Shown: positions 1 to 8,865, counted from the first letter of the stretch. The stretch: DNA of 64,000 nt from Burkholderiales bacterium PBB6 (GCA_002255925.1 NKIH01000001.1:806001-870000); one strand, 5' to 3'. The notes: a model not told the origin generated them from the letters alone. Made by a program: numbers and translations.

Positions 1-621
1 GGTCACGCGGCCTGCAGCATCGCTGCGGGCGGGCAGCACGCTGAGGTTACCGATGCCGCCAAGGTTGAGCACCGCGCGCGGCGCATCAGCCAGGGCGAAC
101 AACTCGGCGTGACAGGCCGGCACCAGGGGCGCGCCCTGACCGCCGGCGGCCACGTCGCGGCTGCGGAAATCGCAGACCACGTCGATGCCGCACAACTCCG
201 CCAGCAGGGCGCCGTTGTTGAGCTGGCAGGTGTAGCCGGTGCCGTCGAATTCAGCCGGGCGGTGCCGCACGGTCTGGCCATGTGAGCCGACGGCGGTGAC
301 TTCACGCGGCATGCAGCCGGTCTGGTCCAGCAACTGGTGCACCACCGAGGCCTGCAGGCGGGCCAGCGCGTTGGCCGCCAGCGCGCCCAGGTGCAGCTCG
401 TTGTGGCCGGCCAGATTCAGGGCCAGCAGGGTCTGGCGCAGCTCTTCCGGCATCGGTGCGAAGACATGCGCCAGCGTTTGCAGCCGCGCGCCAGTGCCGC
501 CTTGGCCGCGGAAACGTGCAATCACGCCGTCCACGCCGTCGGTCGACGTGCCCGACATCAGCCCGATGAAAAGCGGGTCGGTGCGGGCGGGGTTGGCGTG
601 TGGCGTGCCGGGCAGCGGCAA
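1..621 (-). CDS. anmK: Anhydro-N-acetylmuramic acid kinase, C-terminus cut by window edge
   Basis: Phosphorylates and hydrolyses 1,6-anhydro-MurNAc in cytosolic murein recycling, giving MurNAc-6-phosphate. The visible 207 codons are a little over half of the family's usual length of about 370. The N-terminus carries the sugar-kinase phosphate loop FIGLMSGTSTDGVDGV. Further on are GSHGQTVRHRP and VVCDFRSRDVAAGGQGAPLVP, both typical of AnmK. No ATG lies in frame before the phosphate loop. The best start is a TTG at 621, which begins LPLPGTPHANP and lies 5 bases after the stop of the upstream M23 peptidase gene on the same strand. The two are therefore probably one transcript, which makes sense because both act on peptidoglycan turnover. 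Identity is secure; the start is less so. Confidence 0.88.
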   Translation of the reverse strand, partial: MPLPGTPHANPARTDPLFIGLMSGTSTDGVDGVIARFRGQGGTGARLQTLAHVFAPMPEELRQTLLALNLAGHNELHLGALAANALARLQASVVHQLLDQTGCMPREVTAVGSHGQTVRHRPAEFDGTGYTCQLNNGALLAELCGIDVVCDFRSRDVAAGGQGAPLVPACHAELFALADAPRAVLNLGGIGNLSVLPARSDAAGRVT

Positions 622-626
622 GTGGC

Positions 627-2018
627 TTACTCGATGCGCCGGCCGGGCTGGCCACTCAGATCGTCGGCCACATCCAGCTGGGTCTTCAGCTTCAAGGCTG
701 CCTGCAGGAAGCGCGGACGCTGCTGCGGGTTCAGCGTGATGGTTTCAGACGCCTTGGCGATCACCATCGGGTCTTGATGGCGGCCAGCCACGCGGAATTC
801 GAAGTGCAGGTGCGGGCCGGTGGCCCAGCCGGTGGCGCCCACTGCGCCAACACGCTGGCCCTGGTCGATGCGCTGGCCCTTGCGCACGTCGATGCGGCTC
901 AGGTGGGCATACACGGTCAGGCGATCGCCGCTGTGGCGCACCTGCACGACATTGCCGTAGCCGTTCTGCTGGCCGGCGAAATCGACCACGCCGTCGCCAA
1001 CGCTGCGCACCGGCGTGCCGGTGGGTGCGCCGTAGTCCACGCCCAGGTGGGCGCGCCAGGTCTGGTGGATCGGGTGGAAGCGCATCGCGAAGCCGGACGT
1101 GACCCGCGAAAACTCCATCGGGCTGGCCAGGAAGCTGCGGCGCTTGCTCTGACCGTTGAAGTCGAAGTAGCCGCCCTTGCCCTCACCGAACCACGCGCCC
1201 TGGTAGGTCTTGCCGTTGTTGACGAACTCGGCCGCCAGCACCTTGCCGCTGCCCTGGTTCCAGTTGACCGGCTCGCCGTCAGCGGTGAGTGCTTCGTAGA
1301 CCACGGCAAAGGTGTCGCCCTTGCGCAGTTCACGGTGGAAGTCGATGTCGCCCGAGAACATCTCGGCCATCTGCACGGCCACGGCGTCGGGGATGCCGGC
1401 GTCGTCGGTGGCGGCAAACAGCGAGGAGCGGATCGTGCCGCTGGCCAGGCGCGAGGTTTTCTCCAGCGGTGCCAGCTCCAGCGATGCGTGCCATTGGCCA
1501 TCGGCCTGGCGCAGGCTCAGCCGCGTGAACTGCTGGATGTCTGAGGCGTCGCCATTGGCGGGGTAGCGGGCCTGCAGCGATTGCAGGCGGCCGTCGGCGC
1601 CCACGCTGACGGTGACCAGCTTGCCGGCGCGGCCTTCCAGCAGCCGGCGGGCGACGCTGTCATTGCGGATCCAGTTGGCCGCGGCCGTGTCTTGCACGCC
1701 CAGGCGGCGCAGCAGCGATTCGGCGCTGTCGCCCGGACGGGTCACGTCGTTGCGCTGCAGGGCCATGCGCAGGCCTGCCAGCGCTTCGAGCTGGCTGTCG
1801 ATGCTGCTGTGCGGTACGACGGCTTCCTCGATGACGCGCACCGGCAACTCGGCCGCGTCGGGCGCCATCGGCGCAATGCCGAAAGCCGCCACGCCGAAGC
1901 CAGCCAGGAGGGAGAGCACGGCCATCGAGATGCCGCGGCGGTGGGTGTGCAGACGGGTGCCCAGCGCTTGTGCGCGTTCGGGCAGGGTCTGCAGGAATTG
2001 GGAGACCAACGAAGTCAA
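627..2018 (-). CDS. M23-family murein endopeptidase (membrane-anchored)
   Basis: A LytM/M23 zinc metallopeptidase that cuts peptidoglycan cross-links. The first metal-binding motif is HLGVDYGAPTGTPV (the HxxxD of the family) and the last is GPHLHFEF (HxH). Between them is the glycine-rich core GYGNVVQVRH. An N-terminal hydrophobic stretch (MAVLSLLAGFGVAAFGIA) suggests a signal anchor with the enzyme in the periplasm. The open frame runs on to an ATG at 2147, but that extension crosses the tyrS promoter region and does not look like protein. I prefer TTG at 2018, giving about 463 residues. No clear ribosome site decides this. anmK follows directly; tyrS is divergent. Confidence 0.85.
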   Translation of the reverse strand: MTSLVSQFLQTLPERAQALGTRLHTHRRGISMAVLSLLAGFGVAAFGIAPMAPDAAELPVRVIEEAVVPHSSIDSQLEALAGLRMALQRNDVTRPGDSAESLLRRLGVQDTAAANWIRNDSVARRLLEGRAGKLVTVSVGADGRLQSLQARYPANGDASDIQQFTRLSLRQADGQWHASLELAPLEKTSRLASGTIRSSLFAATDDAGIPDAVAVQMAEMFSGDIDFHRELRKGDTFAVVYEALTADGEPVNWNQGSGKVLAAEFVNNGKTYQGAWFGEGKGGYFDFNGQSKRRSFLASPMEFSRVTSGFAMRFHPIHQTWRAHLGVDYGAPTGTPVRSVGDGVVDFAGQQNGYGNVVQVRHSGDRLTVYAHLSRIDVRKGQRIDQGQRVGAVGATGWATGPHLHFEFRVAGRHQDPMVIAKASETITLNPQQRPRFLQAALKLKTQLDVADDLSGQPGRRIE

Positions 2019-2245
2019 GATGCGGATGCCGGTGCCGGAGTCAGTGTTCGGGGAAGCGCGCCGGGCGTGCTTCGTCGGAGTGCTGTTTGCGCCGCCCGTA
2101 GAATCGGGCGCCTCCTGCAGACAGCTTGCAAGGAACATCACTAGCACGCTGCGTGCCCGTCTTTGCGGGCTGCGCTTCGCGCGTCAACGAGTATAACAAT
2201 CCGGCTCCTGGCCCCAGATCCGGAAAACCACTGGCAGCTTCACCC
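2019..2245. promoter_or_regulatory. Divergent promoter region, M23 peptidase / tyrS
   Basis: This interval separates the divergent peptidase and tyrS genes. A sequence resembling a -10 box for tyrS (TATAAC) is at 2192-2197, but no convincing -35 box lies 16-18 bases before it. I see no T-box-like stem series and no operator dyad. The call rests mainly on gene orientation. Confidence 0.4.
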
Positions 2246-3499
2246 ATGTCCGACCCCGTTTCCGCCACCTCCGCCACCCCTGCGCCGGCCGCGCCCTTGA
2301 GCGACAAGGTCAGAGAAGCCCTGGCCGTCAGCCTGCGTGGTTGCGCCGAACTCCTGCCCGAGGCGGACTGGGTCAAGAAGCTGCAGCGCTCGGAGGCCAC
2401 CGGCCAGCCGCTGCGCATCAAGCTGGGCCTGGACCCCACCGCCCCCGACATCCACCTGGGCCACACGGTGGTGCTCAACAAGATGCGCCAGCTGCAAGAC
2501 CTGGGTCACCGCGTGATCTTCCTGATCGGAGACTTCACCTCGCTGATCGGTGATCCGTCGGGCCGCAACAGCACCCGCCCGCCGCTGACCAAGGAGCAGA
2601 TCGAGGCGAACGCGCAGACCTACTACAAGCAGGCCAGCCTGGTGCTCGATCCGAGCAAGACCGAGATCCGCTACAACAGCGAGTGGTGCGACCAGCTCGG
2701 CGCGCGCGGCATGATCCAGCTCGCCGCCAAGTACACGCTGGCCCGCCTGCTGGAGCGCGACGACTTCACCAAGCGCTACCAGGCCAACGTGCCCATCTCG
2801 ATGCACGAGCTGCTGTACCCGCTGATGCAGGGCTACGACTCGGTCGCACTGAAGAGCGATCTGGAACTCGGCGGCACCGACCAGAAGTTCAACCTGCTGG
2901 TGGGTCGCGCCTTGCAGGCCGAGTACGGCCAGGAAGCCCAGTGCGTGCTGACCATGCCGCTGCTGGAGGGTCTGGACGGCGTCGAGAAGATGTCGAAGTC
3001 GAAGAACAACTACATCGGCATCACCGAGCCGGCCAACAGCATGTTCGCCAAGGTGCTGTCGATCAGCGACACGCAGATGTGGAAGTGGTTCACGCTGCTG
3101 AGCTTCCGCAGCGAAGGCGAGATCGCCGGCCTGAAGGCCGAGGTCGAGGCGGGCCGCAACCCGAAGGAAGCCAAGGTGCTGCTGGCCAAGGAAATCACGG
3201 CCCGTTTCCATGACGCGGCTGCGGCCGAAGCGGCCGAGCAGGACTTCAACAACCGCGCCAAGGGCGGCATTCCCGATGACCTGCCCGAGGTGTCGCTGAC
3301 CGGTGCGCCCATGGCCATCGGCGCGCTGCTGAAGGCCGCCAACCTGGTGGCCAGCGGCAGCGAAGGCCTGCGCATGGTGGAGCAGGGTGGCGTGCGCATT
3401 GACGGCGCCGTGGTCAGTGACAAGGCGCTGAAGGTGGGCGCGGGTACGATGGTGGTGCAGGTTGGCAAGCGCAAGTTCGCGCGCGTCACGCTGGCCTGA
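2246..3499 (+). CDS. tyrS: Tyrosyl-tRNA synthetase
   Basis: Class I aminoacyl-tRNA synthetase that charges tRNA-Tyr with tyrosine. The HIGH signature appears as [10 protein letters not shown] near residue 75. The KMSKS signature appears as [13 protein letters not shown] and is exact. The C-terminal 60 residues ([16 protein letters not shown]) form an S4-type RNA-binding domain. The length of 417 residues from the ATG at 2246 fits the TyrS type common in Burkholderiales. An in-frame start further upstream (2126) would add 40 residues of non-homologous sequence across the promoter and was rejected. The FKBP gene follows after 26 bases on the same strand. Confidence 0.97.
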   Translation: MSDPVSATSATPAPAAPLSDKVREALAVSLRGCAELLPEADWVKKLQRSEATGQPLRIKLGLDPTAPDIHLGHTVVLNKMRQLQDLGHRVIFLIGDFTSLIGDPSGRNSTRPPLTKEQIEANAQTYYKQASLVLDPSKTEIRYNSEWCDQLGARGMIQLAAKYTLARLLERDDFTKRYQANVPISMHELLYPLMQGYDSVALKSDLELGGTDQKFNLLVGRALQAEYGQEAQCVLTMPLLEGLDGVEKMSKSKNNYIGITEPANSMFAKVLSISDTQMWKWFTLLSFRSEGEIAGLKAEVEAGRNPKEAKVLLAKEITARFHDAAAAEAAEQDFNNRAKGGIPDDLPEVSLTGAPMAIGALLKAANLVASGSEGLRMVEQGGVRIDGAVVSDKALKVGAGTMVVQVGKRKFARVTLA

Positions 3500-3525
3500 A
3501 CCACTGACGATTCCGGAGATTGCCC

Positions 3526-3948
3526 ATGACCCGTATTTCCTTGTTCGCCCGCCTCGCGCTGGCTGGTGTGGCCCTGGTGGGCGGCGCGGCCTTGGCCGCC
3601 GATGCGCCGGCCGCCGTGACCACGGCCAGCGGCCTGGTTTATCAAGAGCAGAAGGCCGGCCAGGGTGACAGCCCGTCGGCGACCGATGTGGTGCGCGTGC
3701 ACTACCGCGGCACGCTCGCCAGCGGCAAGGAATTCGACAGCTCCTACGGCCGCGGCCAACCCGCCGAATTCCCGCTGAACCGCGTGATTCCGTGCTGGAC
3801 CGAAGGCCTGCAGAAGATGAAGATTGGCGGCAAGGCCCGCCTCACCTGCCCGCCGGAGATTGCCTACGGCTCTCGCGGTGCCGGTGGCGTGATTCCGGCC
3901 AATGCCACGCTGACCTTCGAGGTGGAGCTGCTCGGCATCAAGCGCTGA
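3526..3948 (+). CDS. FKBP-type peptidyl-prolyl isomerase, exported
   Basis: Catalyses proline cis-trans isomerisation, here in the periplasm. The 140-residue protein starts with a signal peptide (ISLFARLALAGVALVGGAALA, cleavage near residue 25). A single FKBP domain follows with VRVHYRGTLASGKEFDSSY, a GLQKMKIGGKARLTCP segment, the AYGSRGAGGVIPANATL loop and the final FEVELLGI strand. The ATG at 3526 has GGAGA at 3515-3519; the TTG at 3520 is a poorer choice. It lies between tyrS and the convergent PA2778-like gene. It could share the tyrS transcript but may have its own promoter. Confidence 0.93.
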   Translation: MTRISLFARLALAGVALVGGAALAADAPAAVTTASGLVYQEQKAGQGDSPSATDVVRVHYRGTLASGKEFDSSYGRGQPAEFPLNRVIPCWTEGLQKMKIGGKARLTCPPEIAYGSRGAGGVIPANATLTFEVELLGIKR

Positions 3949-3993
3949 GCCTTCTTCGGGGCCAGGCACGCGCCCGGCCTTGATTCAATCCAC

Positions 3994-4974
3994 TCAGGGC
4001 AGCGGCAGGCCCAGCTCCTGCCGGGTGGCTTCCACCGCGTCCGCCCATGCGCGGTCGCCGGCTTGCACGCGGCGTGATGCCTGCTGCCAGGCCGCTGCAG
4101 CCGCAGCCCGCTGACCCAGCTGCTGCCGCACCACCGCGAGGTTGTTCCAGGCGGCCGTGCTGTCGGTCGACTTGGCCAGCTGCTCGAACACGGTGGCCGC
4201 CTCCGCCGGCTGCTGCGTGGCCAGCAGCGCGTTGCCCCAGCCCATCGCCAGCAGTTCTGATGCCGCATGGCGCATGCTGCCGGCCCGCCACGCCGGCAGG
4301 GTGGCTGCAGGCCCCTGGCTGCGCTCGAAGGCCAGCAGCGTGGCGCCCAACGCGGCCGGGTCGGTGTCGACCGGCAACTCACCGGGCGGCAAGGCCACCA
4401 TGGCCCAGTGCTGGCTGCGCGCCCAGGTGTGCTCCAGCGTGTGCAGCGGCCAGGCCGCGGCCGGCTGTGTGCCGGTGTGCAGCAAGGCCTGGTGGGCCGG
4501 GCGGTCCAGGCCCACCAGCACGGCGTAGTGCCAGCGCGGCCAGATCGGCAGACTCAGGTTCAGCAACAGGCCAACCGGTCTGCCCTTCTGAAGCTCCTGC
4601 CACACGGCGTTCAGGTTGGGCTTGACCACATGTGGCACCCGCCCGTGGCGTCGCGTGGCCGCCAGCATCTCGATCTGCAGGCTGCCATTGCGGCCGGGCA
4701 GGTAGACCTCTCGCACCAGTTGCGCCAGGGGCACGTTGACGCCAGACGCGGCCAGCAGCATGGCCAGCGTGGCCGGCCCGCAGAGCTCGTCGTCCTGCGG
4801 CACCAGCGGCGTCGAGGCACGAAGGTCGACACGGTCTGCCTGACCGGGGGCCGGTGCTTCACGCAGCCAGCGCGCGGTCATCGGCGCATCCAGCGCCGTC
4901 GCGCAACTGCCCACGCCGGTGGTGGCCCACGCCGCTGCGTGGGTGAGCCACCGGCGGCGTGAGGCTGGCTGCAT
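3994..4974 (-). CDS. PA2778-family cysteine peptidase (C39-like plus TPR)
   Basis: An exported protein of 326 residues made of a papain-like C39 peptidase domain and a C-terminal tetratricopeptide region. The likely catalytic Cys is in DELCGPATLAMLLAASG and the His is in RWHYAVLVGLD. The TPR-like part is TAAWNNLAVVRQQLGQRAAA. The N-terminus has RRRWLTHAAAW followed by a hydrophobic stretch ending GVGSC, so a lipoprotein signal with a preceding arginine patch is possible. The gene begins 5 bases after the stop of the PA2779-like gene, and this pairing is what defines the family in Pseudomonas. The role is unknown; processing or modification of an exported partner is an inference. Confidence 0.8.
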   Translation of the reverse strand: MQPASRRRWLTHAAAWATTGVGSCATALDAPMTARWLREAPAPGQADRVDLRASTPLVPQDDELCGPATLAMLLAASGVNVPLAQLVREVYLPGRNGSLQIEMLAATRRHGRVPHVVKPNLNAVWQELQKGRPVGLLLNLSLPIWPRWHYAVLVGLDRPAHQALLHTGTQPAAAWPLHTLEHTWARSQHWAMVALPPGELPVDTDPAALGATLLAFERSQGPAATLPAWRAGSMRHAASELLAMGWGNALLATQQPAEAATVFEQLAKSTDSTAAWNNLAVVRQQLGQRAAAAAAWQQASRRVQAGDRAWADAVEATRQELGLPLP

Positions 4975-4979
4975 GGGTA

Positions 4980-5375
4980 TCAGCGCACCGAGCGGGTGAA
5001 GGGGAACACCTTGGTCAGGCCCAGGATGTCCGTCACCAGCAGCAGCACGAAGATGAAGACCAGCGTGCCGATGATGTCGCCCGCGCCGGCCGGAGCGGTG
5101 TCCATCTGTTGCGCCATCAAGGCGGCTTCGGCGTCGCTCATCGCGTTCACGCGGGCCTGCACCTCTTCGACGCTCACGCCGCGGGCCTGCAGGCCGGCGA
5201 CCACGTCGGCGCGCTCCAGCGCGGCCTGCACCTGGGCGCGGGCCGTGTCTTGCGAGGCGGCCGGGGCGGCCAGCTCAGCCGTGGTGATCACGCCGGCATG
5301 GGCGGTGGAGGCGAAGCCGGCAAAGCTCAGGCTGGCAGCAAGCAGCCAGGTGAAGGGGCGTGATGAACGGGTCAT
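4980..5375 (-). CDS. PA2779-family small membrane protein
   Basis: A 131-residue protein with an N-terminal signal peptide (TWLLAASLSFAGFASTAHA), a helical middle (QVQAALERADVVAGLQARGV, then VQARVNAMSDAEAALMAQQ) and one C-terminal membrane segment (IIGTLVFIFVLLLVTDILGL) followed by the basic tail FTRSVR. This layout is the PA2779 family, always seen next to a PA2778-type peptidase. The ATG at 5375 has a GGAG sequence just upstream. The protein is short and helical with a terminal membrane anchor, so it could be the substrate or membrane partner of the neighbouring peptidase. That is inference from gene pairing. Confidence 0.8.
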   Translation of the reverse strand: MTRSSRPFTWLLAASLSFAGFASTAHAGVITTAELAAPAASQDTARAQVQAALERADVVAGLQARGVSVEEVQARVNAMSDAEAALMAQQMDTAPAGAGDIIGTLVFIFVLLLVTDILGLTKVFPFTRSVR

Positions 5376-5562
5376 GGAACTACTCCGAAAAAACAGGGGG
5401 CGGCAGGCCGGGTGCGGCGCTGCATCGCGGGGCCGATGGTAGGCCCGGGCGGGCTGCCAGTTTGTCGATGCAGCATGGTGGATGTGTGCAGATGTGTCTG
5501 TGCGCTCGCGCGACAATGAATGCAGATTGCCCCGCCCATCTTCCTTGCGCACGGTTTCCCCA

Positions 5563-6021
5563 ATGATTGCCTTGATCCAGCGTGTTCGCCGCGCCCATGT
5601 TGACGTCGCCGGCCAAACCATCGGCGCCATCGGGCCGGGCATGCTGGTGCTGGTGTGCGCCGAGCCGGACGACACACCGGCCCATGGCCAGCGCCTGCTC
5701 GACAAGCTGCTCAAGCTGCGCATCTTCAGTGATGACGCCGGCAAGATGAACCGCCCCCTGACCGACCTGGACGGGCAGGGCACCGTGGGCGGCTTGCTGC
5801 TGGTGTCGCAGTTCACCCTGGCGGCCAACACCGCAGGCGGCAACCGCCCGAGCTTCACGGCGGCGGCGCCACCTGCGCTGGGCCGCACCCTGTATGACGA
5901 CCTCGTGCAGCGGGCGCGCGCCTCACACCCTGATGTGGCCACCGGCGAGTTCGGTGCAGACATGCAGGTACATCTGGTCAACGACGGCCCCGTCACCATC
6001 CCGATGCGGATCACGGCCTGA
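5563..6021 (+). CDS. dtd: D-aminoacyl-tRNA deacylase
   Basis: Removes D-amino acids (and glycine from mischarged tRNA) by hydrolysing the ester bond on tRNA. The 152-residue protein begins [13 protein letters not shown]. It carries the SQFTL motif ([12 protein letters not shown]), [11 protein letters not shown] and the C-terminal cross-subunit Gly-cisPro motif NDGPVTIPM. All DTD hallmarks are intact and the length is standard. It is transcribed away from the PA2779-like gene. In related genomes dtd usually follows tyrS directly. Here three other genes lie between them. A strong hairpin follows the stop codon. Confidence 0.97.
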   Translation: MIALIQRVRRAHVDVAGQTIGAIGPGMLVLVCAEPDDTPAHGQRLLDKLLKLRIFSDDAGKMNRPLTDLDGQGTVGGLLLVSQFTLAANTAGGNRPSFTAAAPPALGRTLYDDLVQRARASHPDVATGEFGADMQVHLVNDGPVTIPMRITA

Positions 6022-6028
6022 AACGGAA

Positions 6029-6050
6029 AAGGGCACCCGAAGGTGCCCTT
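6029..6050. terminator. Bidirectional terminator between dtd and Bug receptor
   Basis: A perfect 9-bp stem AAGGGCACC / GGTGCCCTT closes a four-base loop (CGAA; TTCG when read on the minus strand, i.e. a UUCG tetraloop in RNA). It lies between convergent genes, with an A-run before and TT after, and can serve both strands. Confidence 0.8.
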
Positions 6051-6087
6051 GGTGCGCGGCTGAGCCGTGCGTGATCAGTCGGCGTGA

Positions 6088-7068
6088 TCAGTCGGCATAT
6101 TGGCCAGCGGCCTTGATGACCGGGCCCCACTTGTTCAGCTCGGCTTCAACGAACTTCTTGTGCTCGGCCGGGTTGACGCGGGCATCGGAGACGATGACGG
6201 CGCCCAGGGCTTCTTCACGCTTGACGAACTCGGCGTCCTTCAGCGCAGCCTTGAGGGCGGCGTTGAACTTGTCCAGCACCGCCTTCGGCGTGCCCTTCGG
6301 TGCGTACAGGCCGTGCCAGATCGACACGTTGAAGCCCTTCAGGCCGGCTTCATCCAGCGTCGGCAGCTTCGACAGCGACGGCGTGGTCAGCTTCTTGGCG
6401 GTGGTCACGGCGAAGGCCTTGACCTTGCCCGATTCGATCTGGCTGGTCGTGTTGGTGGTCTGGTCGCACATGATGTCGACCTGGCCGCCGAGCAGGTCGG
6501 TCATGGCCGGTGCGGTGCCCTTGTACGGCACGGTGGTCATGTCGATCTTCAGGCTTTGCTGGAACAGCAGGCCGCACAGGTGCGATGCTGATCCCAGACC
6601 GGCGTTGGCCAGATTGATCTTGCCCTTGTTGGCGTCGAGCCACTTGGCCAGTTCGGCGTAGTTCGTGGCGGGCAGGGTGCTGCGGCCGATCACGGTCATG
6701 GGCACTTCATTGATCATGCCCATGTACTCGAAGTCGTCGAGCGTCTTGTACTGCATGTTGCGGTACAGGGCCGGCGACGTGGCCATGCCGATGTGGTGCA
6801 ACAGCACGGTGTAGCCATCAGGGGCGGCCTTGGCCACCTTGGTGGCGCCCAGCGTGCCACCGGCGCCGCCGACGTTCTCGATCACGATGGTGCCGCCCAG
6901 CGGCTTGCGCAGCGCTTCGGCCAGGTCACGGGCGACCTTGTCGGTCGGGCCGCCAGCGGCGAACGGCACGACGATGGTGATCGGCTTTTCCGGGTACTCG
7001 GCAAAGGCCGACACGGAGGTGGCCAGCAGGGCAGCGGCTGCGCTCAGGGTCAGGTGGCGACGAAGCAT
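6088..7068 (-). CDS. Bug/TctC-family tripartite tricarboxylate receptor, orphan
   Basis: Periplasmic solute-binding protein of 326 residues. It has a signal peptide (LTLSAAAALLATSVSAFA) followed by the family start YPEKPITIVVPFAAGGPTD, the ENVGGAGGTLGA segment, KAAPDGYTVLL, and WHGLYAPKGTPKAV near the C-terminus. The ATG at 7068 has GGAGA upstream; longer in-frame starts lie in the promoter region. Bug receptors bind carboxylates and related acids. No TctA/TctB membrane genes are adjacent, which is common in Burkholderiales, so the ligand cannot be given. The cupin gene is divergent. Confidence 0.92.
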   Translation of the reverse strand: MLRRHLTLSAAAALLATSVSAFAEYPEKPITIVVPFAAGGPTDKVARDLAEALRKPLGGTIVIENVGGAGGTLGATKVAKAAPDGYTVLLHHIGMATSPALYRNMQYKTLDDFEYMGMINEVPMTVIGRSTLPATNYAELAKWLDANKGKINLANAGLGSASHLCGLLFQQSLKIDMTTVPYKGTAPAMTDLLGGQVDIMCDQTTNTTSQIESGKVKAFAVTTAKKLTTPSLSKLPTLDEAGLKGFNVSIWHGLYAPKGTPKAVLDKFNAALKAALKDAEFVKREEALGAVIVSDARVNPAEHKKFVEAELNKWGPVIKAAGQYAD

Positions 7069-7207
7069 GGTGAAGTCTCCTGGGTCTAACGACAAGTTGT
7101 GAAGGTGATCGTAGAGGCGGCTTTTGGCGGCGCCATCGCGGGAACTACGTAAGTGCACGCGGCGCCGTTACCATTTCGGACACCTTTTCACACCCTTGAG
7201 TTCCCAC

Positions 7208-7564
7208 ATGAGCGAGATCGTCGTTTTTGACCAGCCCGCCACCCCGCCGGTGATCGACCAACCCCGCGAGGAGCGCCGGGAGGTCGGCGTGCCTGACCGC
7301 CTGACCTGGTCGCTCTATGAAAGCGGCCCCGAGGGCCTGGCGGCTGGCATCTGGGAGTGCGGGCCAGGCCGCTGGCGCATCGCCTTCGGCCCGCGTGAGC
7401 ACGAGTACTTCGTCGTGCTGTCAGGCCGGGCGCGCATCCACAGTGCGTCGGGCGCAGTGACGGACATCGGCCCGGGCCAGGCTGTGATCATTCCGGCGAA
7501 CTTCCAGGGCTCGTTCGAAGTGCTGGAGCGGGTGCGCAAGCACTTCGTCGTCGTCGAGCAATGA
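7208..7564 (+). CDS. Small cupin-fold protein
   Basis: A 118-residue single-domain cupin resembling the Cupin_3 (ureidoglycine aminohydrolase-like) group. The segments GIWECGPGRWRIAF, HEYFVVLSGRARIHS and GPGQAVIIPANFQGSFEV make up the two cupin motifs. Metal ligands are partly present (HEYF and a C-terminal HFVV), so catalysis is uncertain. It starts at the ATG at 7208. The divergent Bug receptor gene shares the 139-base upstream region, and the PaaK-like gene is convergent. A catabolic or sensing role linked to the Bug ligand is possible but unsupported. Confidence 0.78.
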   Translation: MSEIVVFDQPATPPVIDQPREERREVGVPDRLTWSLYESGPEGLAAGIWECGPGRWRIAFGPREHEYFVVLSGRARIHSASGAVTDIGPGQAVIIPANFQGSFEVLERVRKHFVVVEQ

Positions 7565-7590
7565 GGCAGGCGCCAGCCTGACGCACGGGT

Positions 7591-8865
7591 TCACTGGTAG
7601 CTGCGGGCGTCCTCGATCACCTTGCCGTCGTTCGGCAGGCTGTTCGGTGCGCACCACACCACGTCGGCGCGTAGCTTGGTGATGTCGCGCACGCTGTGCG
7701 CCACGCGCTCGGCCAAGCCTTCAGGCACCTGGCCCAGTTCAACCTTCAGCGTCATGCGGTCGTTGGCCATTTCGCCTTCCACCACCAGGCGCAGCCGGCC
7801 CAGCTCCGGATGGCGTCGGCCCACCTCGGCCACCTGGCCCGGGTGCACGAACATGCCCCGCACCTTGGTGGTCTGGTCGGCCCGGCCCATCCAGCCCTTG
7901 ATACGGCGGTTGGTGCGGCCGGTCGGGCAATGGCCGGCCAACACCGCTGACAGATCACCGGTGCCGAAGCGGATCAGCGGGTAGTCGGGGTTCAGCGTGG
8001 TCACCACCAACTCGCCAACCTCGCCGTCGGGCACCGGGTCACCGGTGCCGGGGCGCACAATTTCCACCAGCACGCCTTCGTCGATCACCAGCCCTTCGCG
8101 GGCCGAGGTTTCGTAGGCGATGAGGCCCAGATCAGCGGTGGCATAGGCCTGGTAGGCCGCCACGCCGCGTTCCAGCAGCCAGTCGCGCAGGCTGGGCGGA
8201 AAGGCTTCGCCCGACACCAGCGCCTTGCGCATGCCGGCCACATTCACGCCGCCTTCAGCGGCCTTGTCGATCAGGATCTTCAGAAAGCTCGGCGTGCCGA
8301 TGTAGCCCTGCGGCGCCAGTTCGGCCACGGCCTGCAGCTGCAGCTCGGTATTGCCGACGCCGCCTGCGAAGGTGGTGCAGCCGATGGCGTGCGCGCCGGT
8401 TTCCATCATCGAGCCGGCCGGCGTGAGGTGGTAGCTGAAGCTGCAGTGCGCCAGATCACCCGGGCGGAAGCCGGCGGCCCAGATGGCGCGGGCCATGCGC
8501 CAGTAGTCGGCGGCGGTGCCTTCGGGCTCGTAGATGGGGCCGGGCGACTGGAACACGCGGCGGGCACCGCGCGAGGCTTTCAGGCCTTCCCAGCCGATGG
8601 CGGAGAAGCCGCCGAAGGGGTCGGCGCCCGGGCCGGATTGGCGGCTGTGCTGCTGGCGCTCCAGCAGCTCGTGCTTGCGCACCACCGGCAGGCGCGCCAG
8701 GGCGTCGCGGCTGGTGATGGCGGCGGCGTTCACCCCCGCCAGCAACTCACCCATGGCGCTGCTGCGCGCCTGGGCATGGGCCACGCGGGCCGGCAGGGCG
8801 GCCAGCAGCGCGGCCTCACGCACGGCAGGGTCACGCTGCTCGAGGGCGTCGTAGAACTCACTCAT
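7591..8865 (-). CDS. PaaK-like acyl-CoA ligase family protein with atypical ATP loop
   Basis: A 424-residue member of the phenylacetate-CoA ligase branch of adenylate-forming enzymes. Late motifs are recognisable: ATADLGLIAYE at the A5 position, RFGTGDLS at A7 and GRADQTTKVRGMFVHPGQV at A8. At the place where PaaK has its Ser/Thr/Gly-rich ATP loop, this protein has VFQSPGPIYEPEGTAADYWR, so the usual SSGTTG is missing. It is the last gene of the liv operon. Its ATGAGTGA start overlaps the stop of the 101-residue gene by 8 bases. It may be a ligase with altered nucleotide binding or a non-canonical thioester or acyl-adenylate enzyme. An upstream in-frame start at 8874 is also possible. Confidence 0.8.
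   Translation of the reverse strand: MSEFYDALEQRDPAVREAALLAALPARVAHAQARSSAMGELLAGVNAAAITSRDALARLPVVRKHELLERQQHSRQSGPGADPFGGFSAIGWEGLKASRGARRVFQSPGPIYEPEGTAADYWRMARAIWAAGFRPGDLAHCSFSYHLTPAGSMMETGAHAIGCTTFAGGVGNTELQLQAVAELAPQGYIGTPSFLKILIDKAAEGGVNVAGMRKALVSGEAFPPSLRDWLLERGVAAYQAYATADLGLIAYETSAREGLVIDEGVLVEIVRPGTGDPVPDGEVGELVVTTLNPDYPLIRFGTGDLSAVLAGHCPTGRTNRRIKGWMGRADQTTKVRGMFVHPGQVAEVGRRHPELGRLRLVVEGEMANDRMTLKVELGQVPEGLAERVAHSVRDITKLRADVVWCAPNSLPNDGKVIEDARSYQ

Noticed and set aside
6088-7068. Complete tripartite tricarboxylate transporter
   Set aside because: Only the receptor is present here and at 38478-39506; no TctA or TctB gene is found next to either one.
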